From Timburyella sp030842085 (lineage in GTDB: Bacteria > Bacillota > Clostridia > Oscillospirales > Acutalibacteraceae), in contig JAUUSE010000039.1 of the NCBI GenBank assembly GCA_030842085.1, forward strand, positions 1 through 15,574: a stretch of DNA of 15,574 bases, given 5' to 3'. A program made the position numbers and the translations under genes. Positions 7,549 to 15,160 of this stretch are shown here, piece by piece. The first letter of the stretch is position 1. The number at the start of each line of letters is the position of its first letter. The notes beneath the pieces were generated by a model. That model saw nothing but the letters and a program-made list of their open reading frames with translations, had not been told where the DNA came from and searched no databases.

Positions 7549-7577
7549 TTGCCAAGCAGGTTGTTTCGTGATATAAT
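7549..7577 (+). promoter_or_regulatory. Strong sigma-A promoter for rsmA
   Basis: -35 TTGCCA (7549-7554), a 17-base spacer and a perfect -10 TATAAT (7572-7577). The start would be near 7584, giving a leader of about 50 bases to the rsmA ATG. Confidence 0.75.
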
Positions 7578-7633
7578 TAACGGTAAAATGTGGTAGTATT
7601 TATATTTATAAATCGGTGGTCAGAGGGAAATAA

Positions 7634-8497
7634 ATGCAAAACTTGGCGAGCGTAAAAGTCATAAAAGAAATAATGGCAAAATATGACCTTTCTCCATCGA
7701 AGGGATTGGGACAAAATTTCCTTATAGACGCATCTGTCTGTCCGCGCATGGCGCAGCTGAGCGGCGCAGAGGGAGCCGGAGTAATAGAGGTAGGTCCCGG
7801 TCTGGGCGTACTTACTAAAGAGCTGGGGTTAATAGCTAAAAGCGTCGTAGCCGTAGAGCTTGATAAGAAACTTATACCGGCTTTAAATGAAACGCTCAGC
7901 CAATTCGACAATATAAGTGTAATCAATGCTGATATAATGAAGCTTGATATAAATAAGTTAATAGAAGAAAAATTCACCGGCGAAGATATAGTAATATGTG
8001 CTAATTTGCCATATTATATAACCTCGCCGGTGATAATGAAACTGCTTGAAGAGAAGACGCAGGCCAAGTCGATAACGGTAATGGTGCAGCGCGAGGCGGC
8101 GGACAGGCTGTGCGCCGGTCCCGGTAGCCGGCAGAGCGGTGCAATTACAGTGGCTGTTTCATATTATGCCGAGGCAAAAAAGCTGTTTTATGTACCGGCC
8201 TCTTCCTTTTATCCGGCGCCAAAAGTAGACAGCGCCGTTATAAAGCTTGACATATATGATAAGCCGCCGGTAAGCGTTATGAGTGAAAAGCTGCTTTTCC
8301 GGGTAATAAAGGCGGGATTTTTGCAGCGCCGCAAGACGCTTATAAATTCCCTTTCATCGGGTCTTAGTCTGCCGAAAGAAAAGCTGATGGATGCCCTTTC
8401 GGCAGCGGGAGTAGATGAGAACATACGGGCGGAGCGCCTTACTTTAGAGGAGTTTGCGCTTATATCCGACGAACTGCTAAAGCGCGGCATAGCCTAA
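7634..8497 (+). CDS. rsmA: 16S rRNA (adenine1518-N6/adenine1519-N6)-dimethyltransferase RsmA (KsgA)
   Basis: RsmA transfers four methyl groups from S-adenosylmethionine to two adjacent adenines near the 3' end of 16S rRNA, a late check in small-subunit assembly; loss gives kasugamycin resistance. The 287-residue protein has the family motifs in order: KGLGQNFL at 23-30, the SAM-binding EVGPGLG at 52-58, VVAVELD near 71-77, the catalytic NLPYYITSPV at 124-133, MVQREAADRL and FYPAPKVDSAVIKL. These, with the absence of Erm context, favour RsmA over an Erm resistance methylase. ATG 7634 is preceded by AGAGGGA. It has its own strong promoter. The 3' end is followed by a decayed copy of itself. Confidence 0.96.
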   Translation: MQNLASVKVIKEIMAKYDLSPSKGLGQNFLIDASVCPRMAQLSGAEGAGVIEVGPGLGVLTKELGLIAKSVVAVELDKKLIPALNETLSQFDNISVINADIMKLDINKLIEEKFTGEDIVICANLPYYITSPVIMKLLEEKTQAKSITVMVQREAADRLCAGPGSRQSGAITVAVSYYAEAKKLFYVPASSFYPAPKVDSAVIKLDIYDKPPVSVMSEKLLFRVIKAGFLQRRKTLINSLSSGLSLPKEKLMDALSAAGVDENIRAERLTLEEFALISDELLKRGIA

Positions 8498-8553
8498 AAA
8501 GACTGCTCAAACAAAATATTGGCCGCAAAAAAAGACGGCAGGGCAAAAAACGT

Positions 8554-8650
8554 CTGACGGCGCGGCTTTCGCAGTGATAGATAAGATAAACATTCGGAGC
8601 GCTTCACTTTAAAGAGACTTGCACTTATATCCAATTTACAGTTAGATTTT
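8554..8650 (+). pseudogene. Decayed duplicate of the rsmA 3' end
   Basis: Bases 8595-8632 align without gaps to rsmA 8430-8467 with 30 of 38 identities, and all eight differences are transitions. The similarity continues leftward with small gaps (8554-8594 against 8384-8429; the shared start is CTGAtGG/CTGAcGG) and weakly to both sides. The copy has no intact frame: the rsmA frame is broken by the gaps and a TAA. It looks like an old tandem duplication that is decaying. The rest of the spacer, up to the next gene, holds an 8-bp stem (CTGCAGTA 8655-8662 with TATTGCAG 8679-8686) and no gene. Confidence 0.7.
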
Positions 8651-8746
8651 TTAACTGCAGTATACAGCGGAAAAAGACTATTGCAGATGGACATATTCCG
8701 GCGGGGATTTATAGTATTATAATCAATATTTACTGAGAGGAAAAAA

Positions 8747-9685
8747 ATGCGCAAAAAAATACTTTTTGTAAAGGACGACAGAGAAGACAGAAACTATTAT
8801 ACGAAAGCAAAGTACGGTGTAGTATTTTTTGTAAGTCTTGCTATACTTGTCGCTATTGTGCTGTATATTTTGATAGAATCGAGAAATGTAAATATACAGG
8901 ACTATACCTTTGAAACTGAGCCGATTGCCGTTGGGCAAACGTACAACGGCAGCGATGAGATAAGCAGGCTGTACGACGAGATACAGCAGTATGAATCAGG
9001 CATAACCGTGGACGACAGCTTTATTGAAAGATATCCGTCTATGTATGCTTTAATGAATATGGACGATTCGGTATACAATAAGGATTCCGCTTATACTGAA
9101 GCCGGCGGCAAATATATAGGCATGGCGCAGGCGTTTAAGCGCAGCTTCAGCAGATATGTAACAATAGACATTATGATAATGGAATACAGCTGCACGGCCG
9201 GAGTGGAAACTGAGGGAGAATTGGCGCAGACGGCTGAGGTGCATTTAAGCGAGCCGCAGTGGCTGAGTCTGAGATATGAAATAAAAACAGGCGAGCTGAC
9301 ATATACCAAAATAGGCGGTTCAGACACCAGAGTTGGAATAAGTACTTTTAGAATAGTATTTGAAAGCGATGAAGATATAGTATATAACAAGTTATCATAT
9401 AATATTAACACGCGTAAGACGGTGTCCGACACAGACATGCAGGAGAATAAATTTCAGCAGTTTGTAACGATGTACGCCGGCGATTTAAATTACGTGTTAA
9501 GGCAGCAGCCGCAGAATACAGATGATAAAAACATAGGCGGTTATGCCGATTTTGGCATAAACAGCAATGTGGTGGGTGTAAGAGTAAGCCTAACCGACGA
9601 CCTTTATGAGCAGTTTGAAGGCGTCAGCGCGGCGTGTGATTATAGTGGGGCAGGTGAGTTACGGTATTCAGTTAGAATTAATTAG
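8747..9685 (+). CDS. Unknown single-pass membrane protein with a large extracytoplasmic domain
   Basis: I do not recognise a family for this 312-residue protein. It begins with a charged cytoplasmic stretch of about 23 residues, then one hydrophobic segment (GVVFFVSLAILVAIVLYILI, about 24-43). The basic residues before the segment predict the roughly 270-residue remainder outside the cell. That part is rich in Tyr, Asp, Glu and Ser, with alternating polar/hydrophobic stretches suggesting beta structure (TAEVHLSEPQWLSLRYEI, STFRIVF, VVGVRVSLTDDLYEQF) and only two cysteines. No catalytic motif, lipobox or sortase signal is visible. ATG 8747 has GAGAGG six bases upstream, and TATAAT at 8718-8723 is a possible -10. 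The calcium pump follows after 44 bases on the same strand, so the two may be co-transcribed. Confidence 0.75.
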   Translation: MRKKILFVKDDREDRNYYTKAKYGVVFFVSLAILVAIVLYILIESRNVNIQDYTFETEPIAVGQTYNGSDEISRLYDEIQQYESGITVDDSFIERYPSMYALMNMDDSVYNKDSAYTEAGGKYIGMAQAFKRSFSRYVTIDIMIMEYSCTAGVETEGELAQTAEVHLSEPQWLSLRYEIKTGELTYTKIGGSDTRVGISTFRIVFESDEDIVYNKLSYNINTRKTVSDTDMQENKFQQFVTMYAGDLNYVLRQQPQNTDDKNIGGYADFGINSNVVGVRVSLTDDLYEQFEGVSAACDYSGAGELRYSVRIN

Positions 9686-9729
9686 AAAAATAGGCGGGTA
9701 ATAAAAAATAAATTAAGGAGTTGTCTGAT

Positions 9730-12417
9730 TTGATCTGGCATAGTGCGAAGCTTACCGATGTGGTAAATGAACTTAACACTGATTTAAAAACCGGACTGAC
9801 AGAAGAAGAAGTAAAAGAAAGACAGGCAAAATACGGCTTAAACCAGCTTACAGAGAAGAAAAAGAAGTCTTTTGCCGCAAGATTTTTAGACCAGATGAAG
9901 GACTTTATGGTAATAGTCCTTATAGTAGCTGCCGTAGTATCGCTGATAACAAACATAATCAGCGGTGGTGCAGACTGGCTTGAGCCGATAGTCATAGTAG
10001 CCATAATAATAGTAAATGCGCTGCTTGGCGTATTTCAGGAGAGCAAGGCAGAATCTGCACTTGAAGCGCTGAAAAATATGGAGGCGCCGACGGCCAAGGT
10101 GCTCAGAAATGGAAAGATAGAATCCATAAGAGCATCGGAGCTGGTGCCGGGCGATATTATACTGCTTGAAGCCGGCGACTATATACCTGCCGACGCGCGA
10201 ATAATAGAGTCGGCCAGCCTACGCTGCGAAGAATCTGCGCTGACGGGCGAATCGGTGCCGGTGGAAAAGGAAGCGGAGGGCGACATAGAAGATATAGCCG
10301 GCATAGGCGACAGGTTTAATATGATATATTCCGGCTGCTCGGTTGCGTACGGCCGATGTCGAGCAATAGTGACAGAGACGGGCATGAATACTGAAATGGG
10401 CAAGATTGCCAATATGCTCGACTCTACTAAAGACGCCGTTACACCGCTTCAGATAAAGCTTGCACAGCTTGGCAAAACGCTGGGCATGCTGGCGCTTGGC
10501 ATATGCGCGGTAATATTTGTAATAGGCATATTTACAACGATGTTCAGCGAGGGCGACAAGCTCACGGGAATACTTGATATGTTTATGACGTCGGTATCGC
10601 TTGCGGTGGCGGCTATACCTGAGGGTCTGCCGACGATAGTTACAATAGTGCTTGCGATAGGCGTACAGCGCATGGTAAAAAAGAACGCTATAATACGCCG
10701 ACTTCCGGCGGTTGAAACGCTGGGCAGTGCTTCGGTAATATGCTCGGATAAGACAGGTACGCTTACACAGAACCGCATGACGATGGTTAAGCTGTATAAT
10801 GGCCACAACATAATAGATTTAAGCACAGATGACATACCGAGCGATGCAGGCATGCTGCTTAAGCTCGGCACAATGTGCTCTGACGGACGTGTAGAAGAGC
10901 GTGACGGCAAGCAGGTACACATAGGCGACCCGACGGAAACGGGCATTGTTGCCGCGACTATGAAATACTGCGGCATGAACAGAGAGGAAATAGACAATGC
11001 CTATCCGCGCATGGGAGAAATTCCGTTTGACTCTGACCGCAAGCTCATGACGACAATAAACATGATAGACGGCAAGCCGTTTGCAGTTGTAAAGGGCGCG
11101 CCGGACATTATAATCTCGCGCTGCACAACGGTGAATAGGGACGCGGCGGAGAAAGCCAACGCCGAAATGGCGAAAGAGGCGCTGCGCGTGTTAGGCGTCG
11201 CGATAAAGGAGCTTGACAGCGTGCCGTCTAACCCAACGCCGGATGAGATGGAAAACGGCCTTACCTTTATAGGGCTGCTCGGCATGATGGACCCGCCGCG
11301 ACCAGAGGCTATGGAAGCGGTAAAGCTCTGCAAGAGCGCCGGCATACGCACAGTAATGATAACCGGCGACCATGTTATAACGGCGGCGGCTATAGCCAAG
11401 AAGCTCGGCATATTGGAATATGACGAGCAGGCGATAACGGGAGCTCAGCTGAGAGAAATGTCTGACGAAGAGCTTAAGGCGAATGTTGAGAACTACGCGG
11501 TATACGCCCGCGTATCGCCTGAAGATAAGATAAGGATAGTACAGGCATGGCAGTCAAAGGGCGAAATAGTTGCCATGACGGGCGACGGCGTAAACGACGC
11601 ACCGGCGCTTAAGGCGGCGGACATCGGCTGTGCCATGGGCATAACGGGCACCGACGTTGCCAAGGGCGCGTCGGCAATGACGCTTACTGATGATAACTTT
11701 GCCACAATAGTTACAGCGGTAAAGGAAGGCCGCGGAATATACGACAACATAAGGAAAGCTGTACACTTCCTGCTTTCGTGCAATTTAGGCGAAGTACTGA
11801 CGGTATTTGTTGCTATATTAATAGGAATATTTAATCCCGAATGGGGCGTGCCGCTGGCGCCAATTCAGCTTTTGTGGATAAATCTTGTAACCGACAGTCT
11901 GCCGGCGCTTGCGCTGGGACTGGAGCCGGTGGAGAACAATGTAATGCGCCGCAAGCCGCGTCGCAAGGATGAAAGTATATTTGCACACGGACTTGGAATA
12001 AATGCTGCATGGCAGGGCGTTATGTTTGGTGCTCTGACGCTTACGGCATATGGGCTTGGCTTGCACAATGCGGCGGCAGCCGGTATGGCTGACCATCATG
12101 CCTATGCGGCAAGTATGGCCTTTGCAGTGCTCGCTTTCTCACAGCTTATACATGCCATGAACGCGAGGTCCCAGCAGTCGCTGTTCAGGGTAGGCTTCTT
12201 TAAGAACCTTTATATGATAGGCGCCGTACTTATATCGGCCGCGCTCATGCTTATTGTGTTGATTATTCCGGCATTGCGCGATATATTTGGCATAGTGGCG
12301 CTGCACTCCAACGACTGGTTAGAAATTATACTGCTCTCAATAGCTCCGCTGGTAATATGCGAGATAGTAAAACTTGTAACGCTCATTGTGAACAAAGCGA
12401 GAGGCAGACAAGCATAA
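9730..12417 (+). CDS. P-type Ca2+-transporting ATPase (SERCA/PMCA-like, type II)
   Basis: This is a membrane pump that uses ATP to export Ca2+. I choose TTG 9730 (895 residues): the Shine-Dalgarno AAGGAG (9715-9720) then has a 9-base spacer, whereas TTG 9721 would have none. Motifs numbered from this start are TGES at 172-175 (dephosphorylation), PEGLP at 297-301 in M4, the phosphorylated D340 in DKTGTLT, and the hinge GDGVND at 618-623. Calcium ligands seen by comparison with SERCA are E298 (M4), N685 and E688 (M5) and N718, T721 and D722 (M6). M8 has Gln805 about where SERCA has Glu908, which suggests one transported Ca2+ per cycle rather than two. Hydrophobic segments fit the usual ten helices. 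A strong terminator follows. A manganese or Na+/H+ type II pump is less likely given the ligand set. Confidence 0.92.
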   Translation: MIWHSAKLTDVVNELNTDLKTGLTEEEVKERQAKYGLNQLTEKKKKSFAARFLDQMKDFMVIVLIVAAVVSLITNIISGGADWLEPIVIVAIIIVNALLGVFQESKAESALEALKNMEAPTAKVLRNGKIESIRASELVPGDIILLEAGDYIPADARIIESASLRCEESALTGESVPVEKEAEGDIEDIAGIGDRFNMIYSGCSVAYGRCRAIVTETGMNTEMGKIANMLDSTKDAVTPLQIKLAQLGKTLGMLALGICAVIFVIGIFTTMFSEGDKLTGILDMFMTSVSLAVAAIPEGLPTIVTIVLAIGVQRMVKKNAIIRRLPAVETLGSASVICSDKTGTLTQNRMTMVKLYNGHNIIDLSTDDIPSDAGMLLKLGTMCSDGRVEERDGKQVHIGDPTETGIVAATMKYCGMNREEIDNAYPRMGEIPFDSDRKLMTTINMIDGKPFAVVKGAPDIIISRCTTVNRDAAEKANAEMAKEALRVLGVAIKELDSVPSNPTPDEMENGLTFIGLLGMMDPPRPEAMEAVKLCKSAGIRTVMITGDHVITAAAIAKKLGILEYDEQAITGAQLREMSDEELKANVENYAVYARVSPEDKIRIVQAWQSKGEIVAMTGDGVNDAPALKAADIGCAMGITGTDVAKGASAMTLTDDNFATIVTAVKEGRGIYDNIRKAVHFLLSCNLGEVLTVFVAILIGIFNPEWGVPLAPIQLLWINLVTDSLPALALGLEPVENNVMRRKPRRKDESIFAHGLGINAAWQGVMFGALTLTAYGLGLHNAAAAGMADHHAYAASMAFAVLAFSQLIHAMNARSQQSLFRVGFFKNLYMIGAVLISAALMLIVLIIPALRDIFGIVALHSNDWLEIILLSIAPLVICEIVKLVTLIVNKARGRQA

Positions 12418-12434
12418 ATTAGATAAAAATGCAT

Positions 12435-12465
12435 ATAAGCCGGATATATTCCGGCTTATTTTTTT
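12435..12465. terminator. Strong intrinsic terminator, probably bidirectional
   Basis: ATAAGCCGGA-TATAT-TCCGGCTTAT gives a perfect 10-bp stem followed by seven T on the plus strand, 18 bases after the pump stop. On the minus strand the stem is followed by ATGCATTTTTAT, so it can also end the convergent three-gene operon. Confidence 0.88.
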
Positions 12466-12521
12466 ATGTAGTATTTGGTATGCATGAATTAATTATTAAA
12501 GTTATTATATGACAAAAGGGG

Positions 12522-13364
12522 TTATAACATAATGTAAACAAGAGCAAGCATAAGCAGTTCATCATTTTTATCGGAGGAGAGCAGCAAAATAAGCAGCGCT
12601 ATAAGAGAAGTGTCGCCGTCGAGATCCAGGCCCTTGAAGTTGAGAAAATTGAGTATGCTGTTAGCCCTCTTTTCCTCTGCCGGCGGTGCAGGTGGATGCT
12701 GGGGGTGCGGAGCAGGGCTATATCGGTTTTCCGGCGAATGTGAGGAGGAAGAGGGACTATACCGGCTTTCATGCGGACGTGGAATAGGCCGTCCGTTTTG
12801 TTGTGTCTGCCGAAATGGGTTGGAGGCATACTGTCCATTACTCTGGGCATATCTTCCATCATAGTGCTCTTCCCTGCTTTGTCCATGTCCGTACTGCTCA
12901 GAAAAATTATTGCTTTGCTGATGCGCATAATTTTGTTGTCCGCCTTGGGCCGAGTTTTGCCGATATTGTTGGGGAGACGGTTCACGGCGCCCATACTCTG
13001 ACGGCGGAGCGTTTTGATTATAAGGTGTTTCATGTGCTTCCTGACTGCGCCGCGGCGGCAGACTGCCACGTCCGGACTGTCCGTTCTGAGACGTCTGTCC
13101 TCTCTGAGTATAGTTAGAATTATCCGTTTCTGAATACCGCTGGCCGCCATATTGTGCAGTACTCGCCTGAGGCTGCGTCCGGCCCGCGTAACGGCTGTTT
13201 TGGCTCTGCGCGGCGGCGGATTGCGGCGAATTGCGTTGTACAGACTGGCCTTGCATACTTCTGCCCGAGTTTGTCTGTTGTGCCCTTGCCTGCATGTCGC
13301 GTACGCGTCGGAAAGCGTCTGACTGCATTCTGTCAAGCTCGCTTTTATTAAATTCAACTGCCAT
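12522..13364 (-). CDS. Low-complexity Gln/Ser/Asn-rich protein with hydrophobic tail, unknown function
   Basis: This 280-residue protein has three parts. Residues 1-30 are a charged helical head (MAVEFNKSELDRMQSDAF...). Residues 31-232 are almost free of aliphatic residues and rich in Gln, Ser, Asn, Arg, Gly, Tyr and Pro, with short recurring units such as RYSP (201-204 and 214-217). Residues 249-280 are two short hydrophobic stretches around an acidic turn (SLIALLILLLSS, DKNDE, LLMLALVYIML). There is no signal peptide or catalytic motif. ATG 13364 has GAGGG about ten bases upstream, and the gene is last in a three-gene operon. The composition resembles prion-like or scaffold regions; a coat, matrix or condensate role would be a guess. 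Other-frame ORFs here are composition shadows. Confidence 0.8.
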   Translation of the reverse strand: MAVEFNKSELDRMQSDAFRRVRDMQARAQQTNSGRSMQGQSVQRNSPQSAAAQSQNSRYAGRTQPQASTAQYGGQRYSETDNSNYTQRGQTSQNGQSGRGSLPPRRSQEAHETPYNQNAPPSEYGRREPSPQQYRQNSAQGGQQNYAHQQSNNFSEQYGHGQSREEHYDGRYAQSNGQYASNPFRQTQQNGRPIPRPHESRYSPSSSSHSPENRYSPAPHPQHPPAPPAEEKRANSILNFLNFKGLDLDGDTSLIALLILLLSSDKNDELLMLALVYIML

Positions 13365-13396
13365 AAATATCGACCCTCAAAAGTAAATATGTAAAC

Positions 13397-13834
13397 TCAG
13401 AAGAGGCTGAACCCGCTTTCAGAAAGCAACGGAATTAACTGAACCAGTCTTAATATTTTAACGGCATTGTCAACCCTGGCCTGCCGCTTTTCGGAAAGGT
13501 AGGGCCGCAGGGACATAAGCAGGCGAGATCTTTCATCAGTTGAGTCAGAGCGCAGCGCCTGCATAAGCTTCATCATAACTTTCATGTCGCCGGGAGACAG
13601 CATAGACGAACTTTGTGGTGTATTATTTGTATTTGCCGCACTCTGTTGTCCCATAAGCGTGGAGGCAATATCGCGCAGCTTATCCATATCGATATCCGGC
13701 GACGAGTTGTCAGGTGCTGGCGGCGGAGCTTGCTGGGGCTCCGGCGTCATAAGCATCGACGCCATTTCGCGTATTTTGTCCATCCCGTCGGGACTTTCAA
13801 GCAAATTGCTTATTTGTGCAGCTAAATTATCCAT
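13397..13834 (-). CDS. Small helical protein with an internal repeat, unknown function
   Basis: This 145-residue protein has two copies of a short helical unit: GMDKIREMASMLM (17-29) and DMDKLRDIASTLM (49-61), identical at 8 of 13 positions. Pro/Gln and Asn/Ser-rich linkers (30-48 and 62-78) separate these from a conserved-looking helical C-terminus (about 80-145) with DMKVMMKLMQAL, LLMSLRPYLSEKRQ and ARVDNAVKILRLVQLIPLL. From memory, proteins with this kind of C-terminus occur in many Clostridia without assigned function. The start ATG shares one base with the upstream stop (TAATG), so translation is coupled to the 82-residue gene. The next gene begins 32 bases downstream. No catalytic residues are evident. 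Confidence 0.82.
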   Translation of the reverse strand: MDNLAAQISNLLESPDGMDKIREMASMLMTPEPQQAPPPAPDNSSPDIDMDKLRDIASTLMGQQSAANTNNTPQSSSMLSPGDMKVMMKLMQALRSDSTDERSRLLMSLRPYLSEKRQARVDNAVKILRLVQLIPLLSESGFSLF

Positions 13835-14082
13835 TACTTATTCTCCAAAAATTTTTTAAGCAGCATTTGAGCCTGCGGGGATTTAAGCATGCGCTCGGTA
13901 GCCGCCTTATCCGACAGTACCTGCTGCAGTTTGCTTGCATCGCTCGGCTTAAGGTTTTTAAGCACCGAGTCAAGCGAGTTTGACTGAAGCGCCTGCTCTA
14001 ACTTTTTTGAATCTGTGCCGGTCTTTTTAGATGCCTCTCTTATCATTTTGTTAAGCTCGGCCTCGCTTATTCTGTCTGACAT
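13834..14082 (-). CDS. Small basic helical protein, unknown function, first gene of a three-gene operon
   Basis: The 82-residue protein is predicted to be all helical and Lys/Ser-rich, with no membrane segment or Cys. Readable blocks are ISEAELNKMIREASKKTG, KLQQVLSDKAATERMLKSP and AQMLLKKFLENK. The LxSPxxxxxLL pattern near its end resembles LLESPDGMDKI near the start of the next protein. ATG 14082 is preceded by AGGTGG with a 7-base spacer. The TAATG overlap with the next gene indicates a true operon. I do not recognise a named family; similar small proteins beside a 145-type partner are, from memory, common in Clostridia. Confidence 0.8.
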   Translation of the reverse strand: MSDRISEAELNKMIREASKKTGTDSKKLEQALQSNSLDSVLKNLKPSDASKLQQVLSDKAATERMLKSPQAQMLLKKFLENK

Positions 14083-14383
14083 GATATCACCACCTGTAGA
14101 TAAATCTTAAAAATAATGGTATTATTTATTTAAATAATATTTATGCCTGAGCCATGTTGGGTTAGTACCTAAAATACAGGCAAAAACATTATTCAGCAAA
14201 CATATGTACTATAAATTTGGAGCCTATTAATTTTAAGCTATAATATATTTATGCTTCTTCTAATGCGTTTAGCTCTTATAGCCGCTTAAAACACAATAAA
14301 GATTTAGCAGCAGCGAAAAAATATCCCTATAATAAATTTATGCTAAACTGAGAAGATTTGCTACAAAAATCAAGAGTGCAGAG
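14083..14383. promoter_or_regulatory. 301-base divergent promoter region between the unknown operon and birA
   Basis: This AT-rich gap must hold promoters for both directions. For the plus strand, TTAGCA (14304-14309), an 18-base spacer and a perfect TATAAT (14328-14333) is the best candidate; a second TATAAT at 14239-14244 has a weak TTTGGA -35 at 17 bases. For the minus strand no convincing sigma-A promoter is visible. Its presumed leader contains a possible stem TGCCTG (14144-14149) with CAGGCA (14177-14182), and AT-rich palindromes around 14111-14140. Confidence 0.45.
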
Positions 14384-15160
14384 GTGAAAAAAATTAAAAT
14401 TACAGACATAACGCCAAAAAGCATAAAAGGCGCAGAGTTAATAGAAAGACTGCTGTATATTGATGAAATTGACTCTACAAACAGCTATTTACTGAGGAGC
14501 AGCAAAATTTGTAAAAGCGGCACTGCGGTAGTCACGCTTAATCAAACAGCCGGCAGGGGCCGCAAAGACCATGTATGGGACAGTCGCGGCTGTGCGGCAG
14601 TATCAGTCCTTTTCAGGGGCATATCATCGCCTCTTTTGCCGCTTGCGGCAGCGACAGCGGCGGCTGAGGCAATTTATAAGCTTTCTAACTCAAAGGCAGA
14701 AATAAAGTGGCCGAATGATATACTCATAAATGAAAAAAAGGTATGTGGTATATTGTGTGAGGCTCGTACATCGGCGGCGCCCGGAGATGCAATTGCTGTG
14801 TGCGGTGCCGGATTTAATCTCAGCCAAGAGCAAGATTTTTTTGAAAAGGCAAAGCTTTACCATGCATCTTCAATATATGCGCAGACGGGCAAAATATTGA
14901 ATTATGCTGATATTGCGGAGCAGTTTTTATTAAATCTTGAAGAGAATTTAAAGCTTATAAAAAATAATGCACCGATGCTTTTGCAAGGGTATAAAGATAG
15001 ATGCATCACCATAGGCAGGCAGGTAAAAATCATGCCGTCGGAGGAAATTGGCACAGCGGTTGACATAGACGCTGACGGAGCGCTTGTTGTGAAAACTCAG
15101 TCTGGAAAAATAAAAGCATACGGCGATGTATCCGTACGCGGAGTAGATGGTTATATATAG
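14384..15160 (+). CDS. birA: Biotin-[acetyl-CoA-carboxylase] ligase without DNA-binding domain
   Basis: This enzyme makes biotinyl-5'-AMP and joins biotin to a lysine of carrier proteins such as AccB. The 258-residue protein begins directly with the catalytic fold, so it lacks the N-terminal helix-turn-helix of the repressor type and should not act as a classical BirA repressor. Motifs are IDSTNSYL near 29-36, the biotin/AMP loop QTAGRGRKDHVW (54-65), KWPND at 108-112, and K119 in KVCGILCEA, followed by a C-terminal SH3-like domain (IGRQVKIM..., IKAYGDVSVRGVDGYI). The loop differs from the usual GRGRRGRxW. GTG 14384 is the only standard start, although the AGAGGTG around it would be better placed for an ATT at 14393. 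It is divergent from the unknown operon. Confidence 0.92.
   Translation: MKKIKITDITPKSIKGAELIERLLYIDEIDSTNSYLLRSSKICKSGTAVVTLNQTAGRGRKDHVWDSRGCAAVSVLFRGISSPLLPLAAATAAAEAIYKLSNSKAEIKWPNDILINEKKVCGILCEARTSAAPGDAIAVCGAGFNLSQEQDFFEKAKLYHASSIYAQTGKILNYADIAEQFLLNLEENLKLIKNNAPMLLQGYKDRCITIGRQVKIMPSEEIGTAVDIDADGALVVKTQSGKIKAYGDVSVRGVDGYI

Noticed and set aside
8494..8754. 86-codon minus-strand ORF between rsmA and the membrane protein
   Set aside because: It runs antisense through the decayed rsmA copy and into the start of the next gene, without a credible start signal.
10219..10997. Minus-strand ORFs of 182-195 codons inside the calcium pump
   Set aside because: They lie opposite a highly conserved gene, have no ribosome binding sites and show shadow-type composition (Ser/Met/Ile-rich or Tyr/Arg/His-rich).
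12599..13357. 252-codon minus-strand ORF overlapping the low-complexity protein
   Set aside because: It is a different frame of the same repetitive composition. The chosen frame has the Shine-Dalgarno, operon spacing and a coherent head-middle-tail design.
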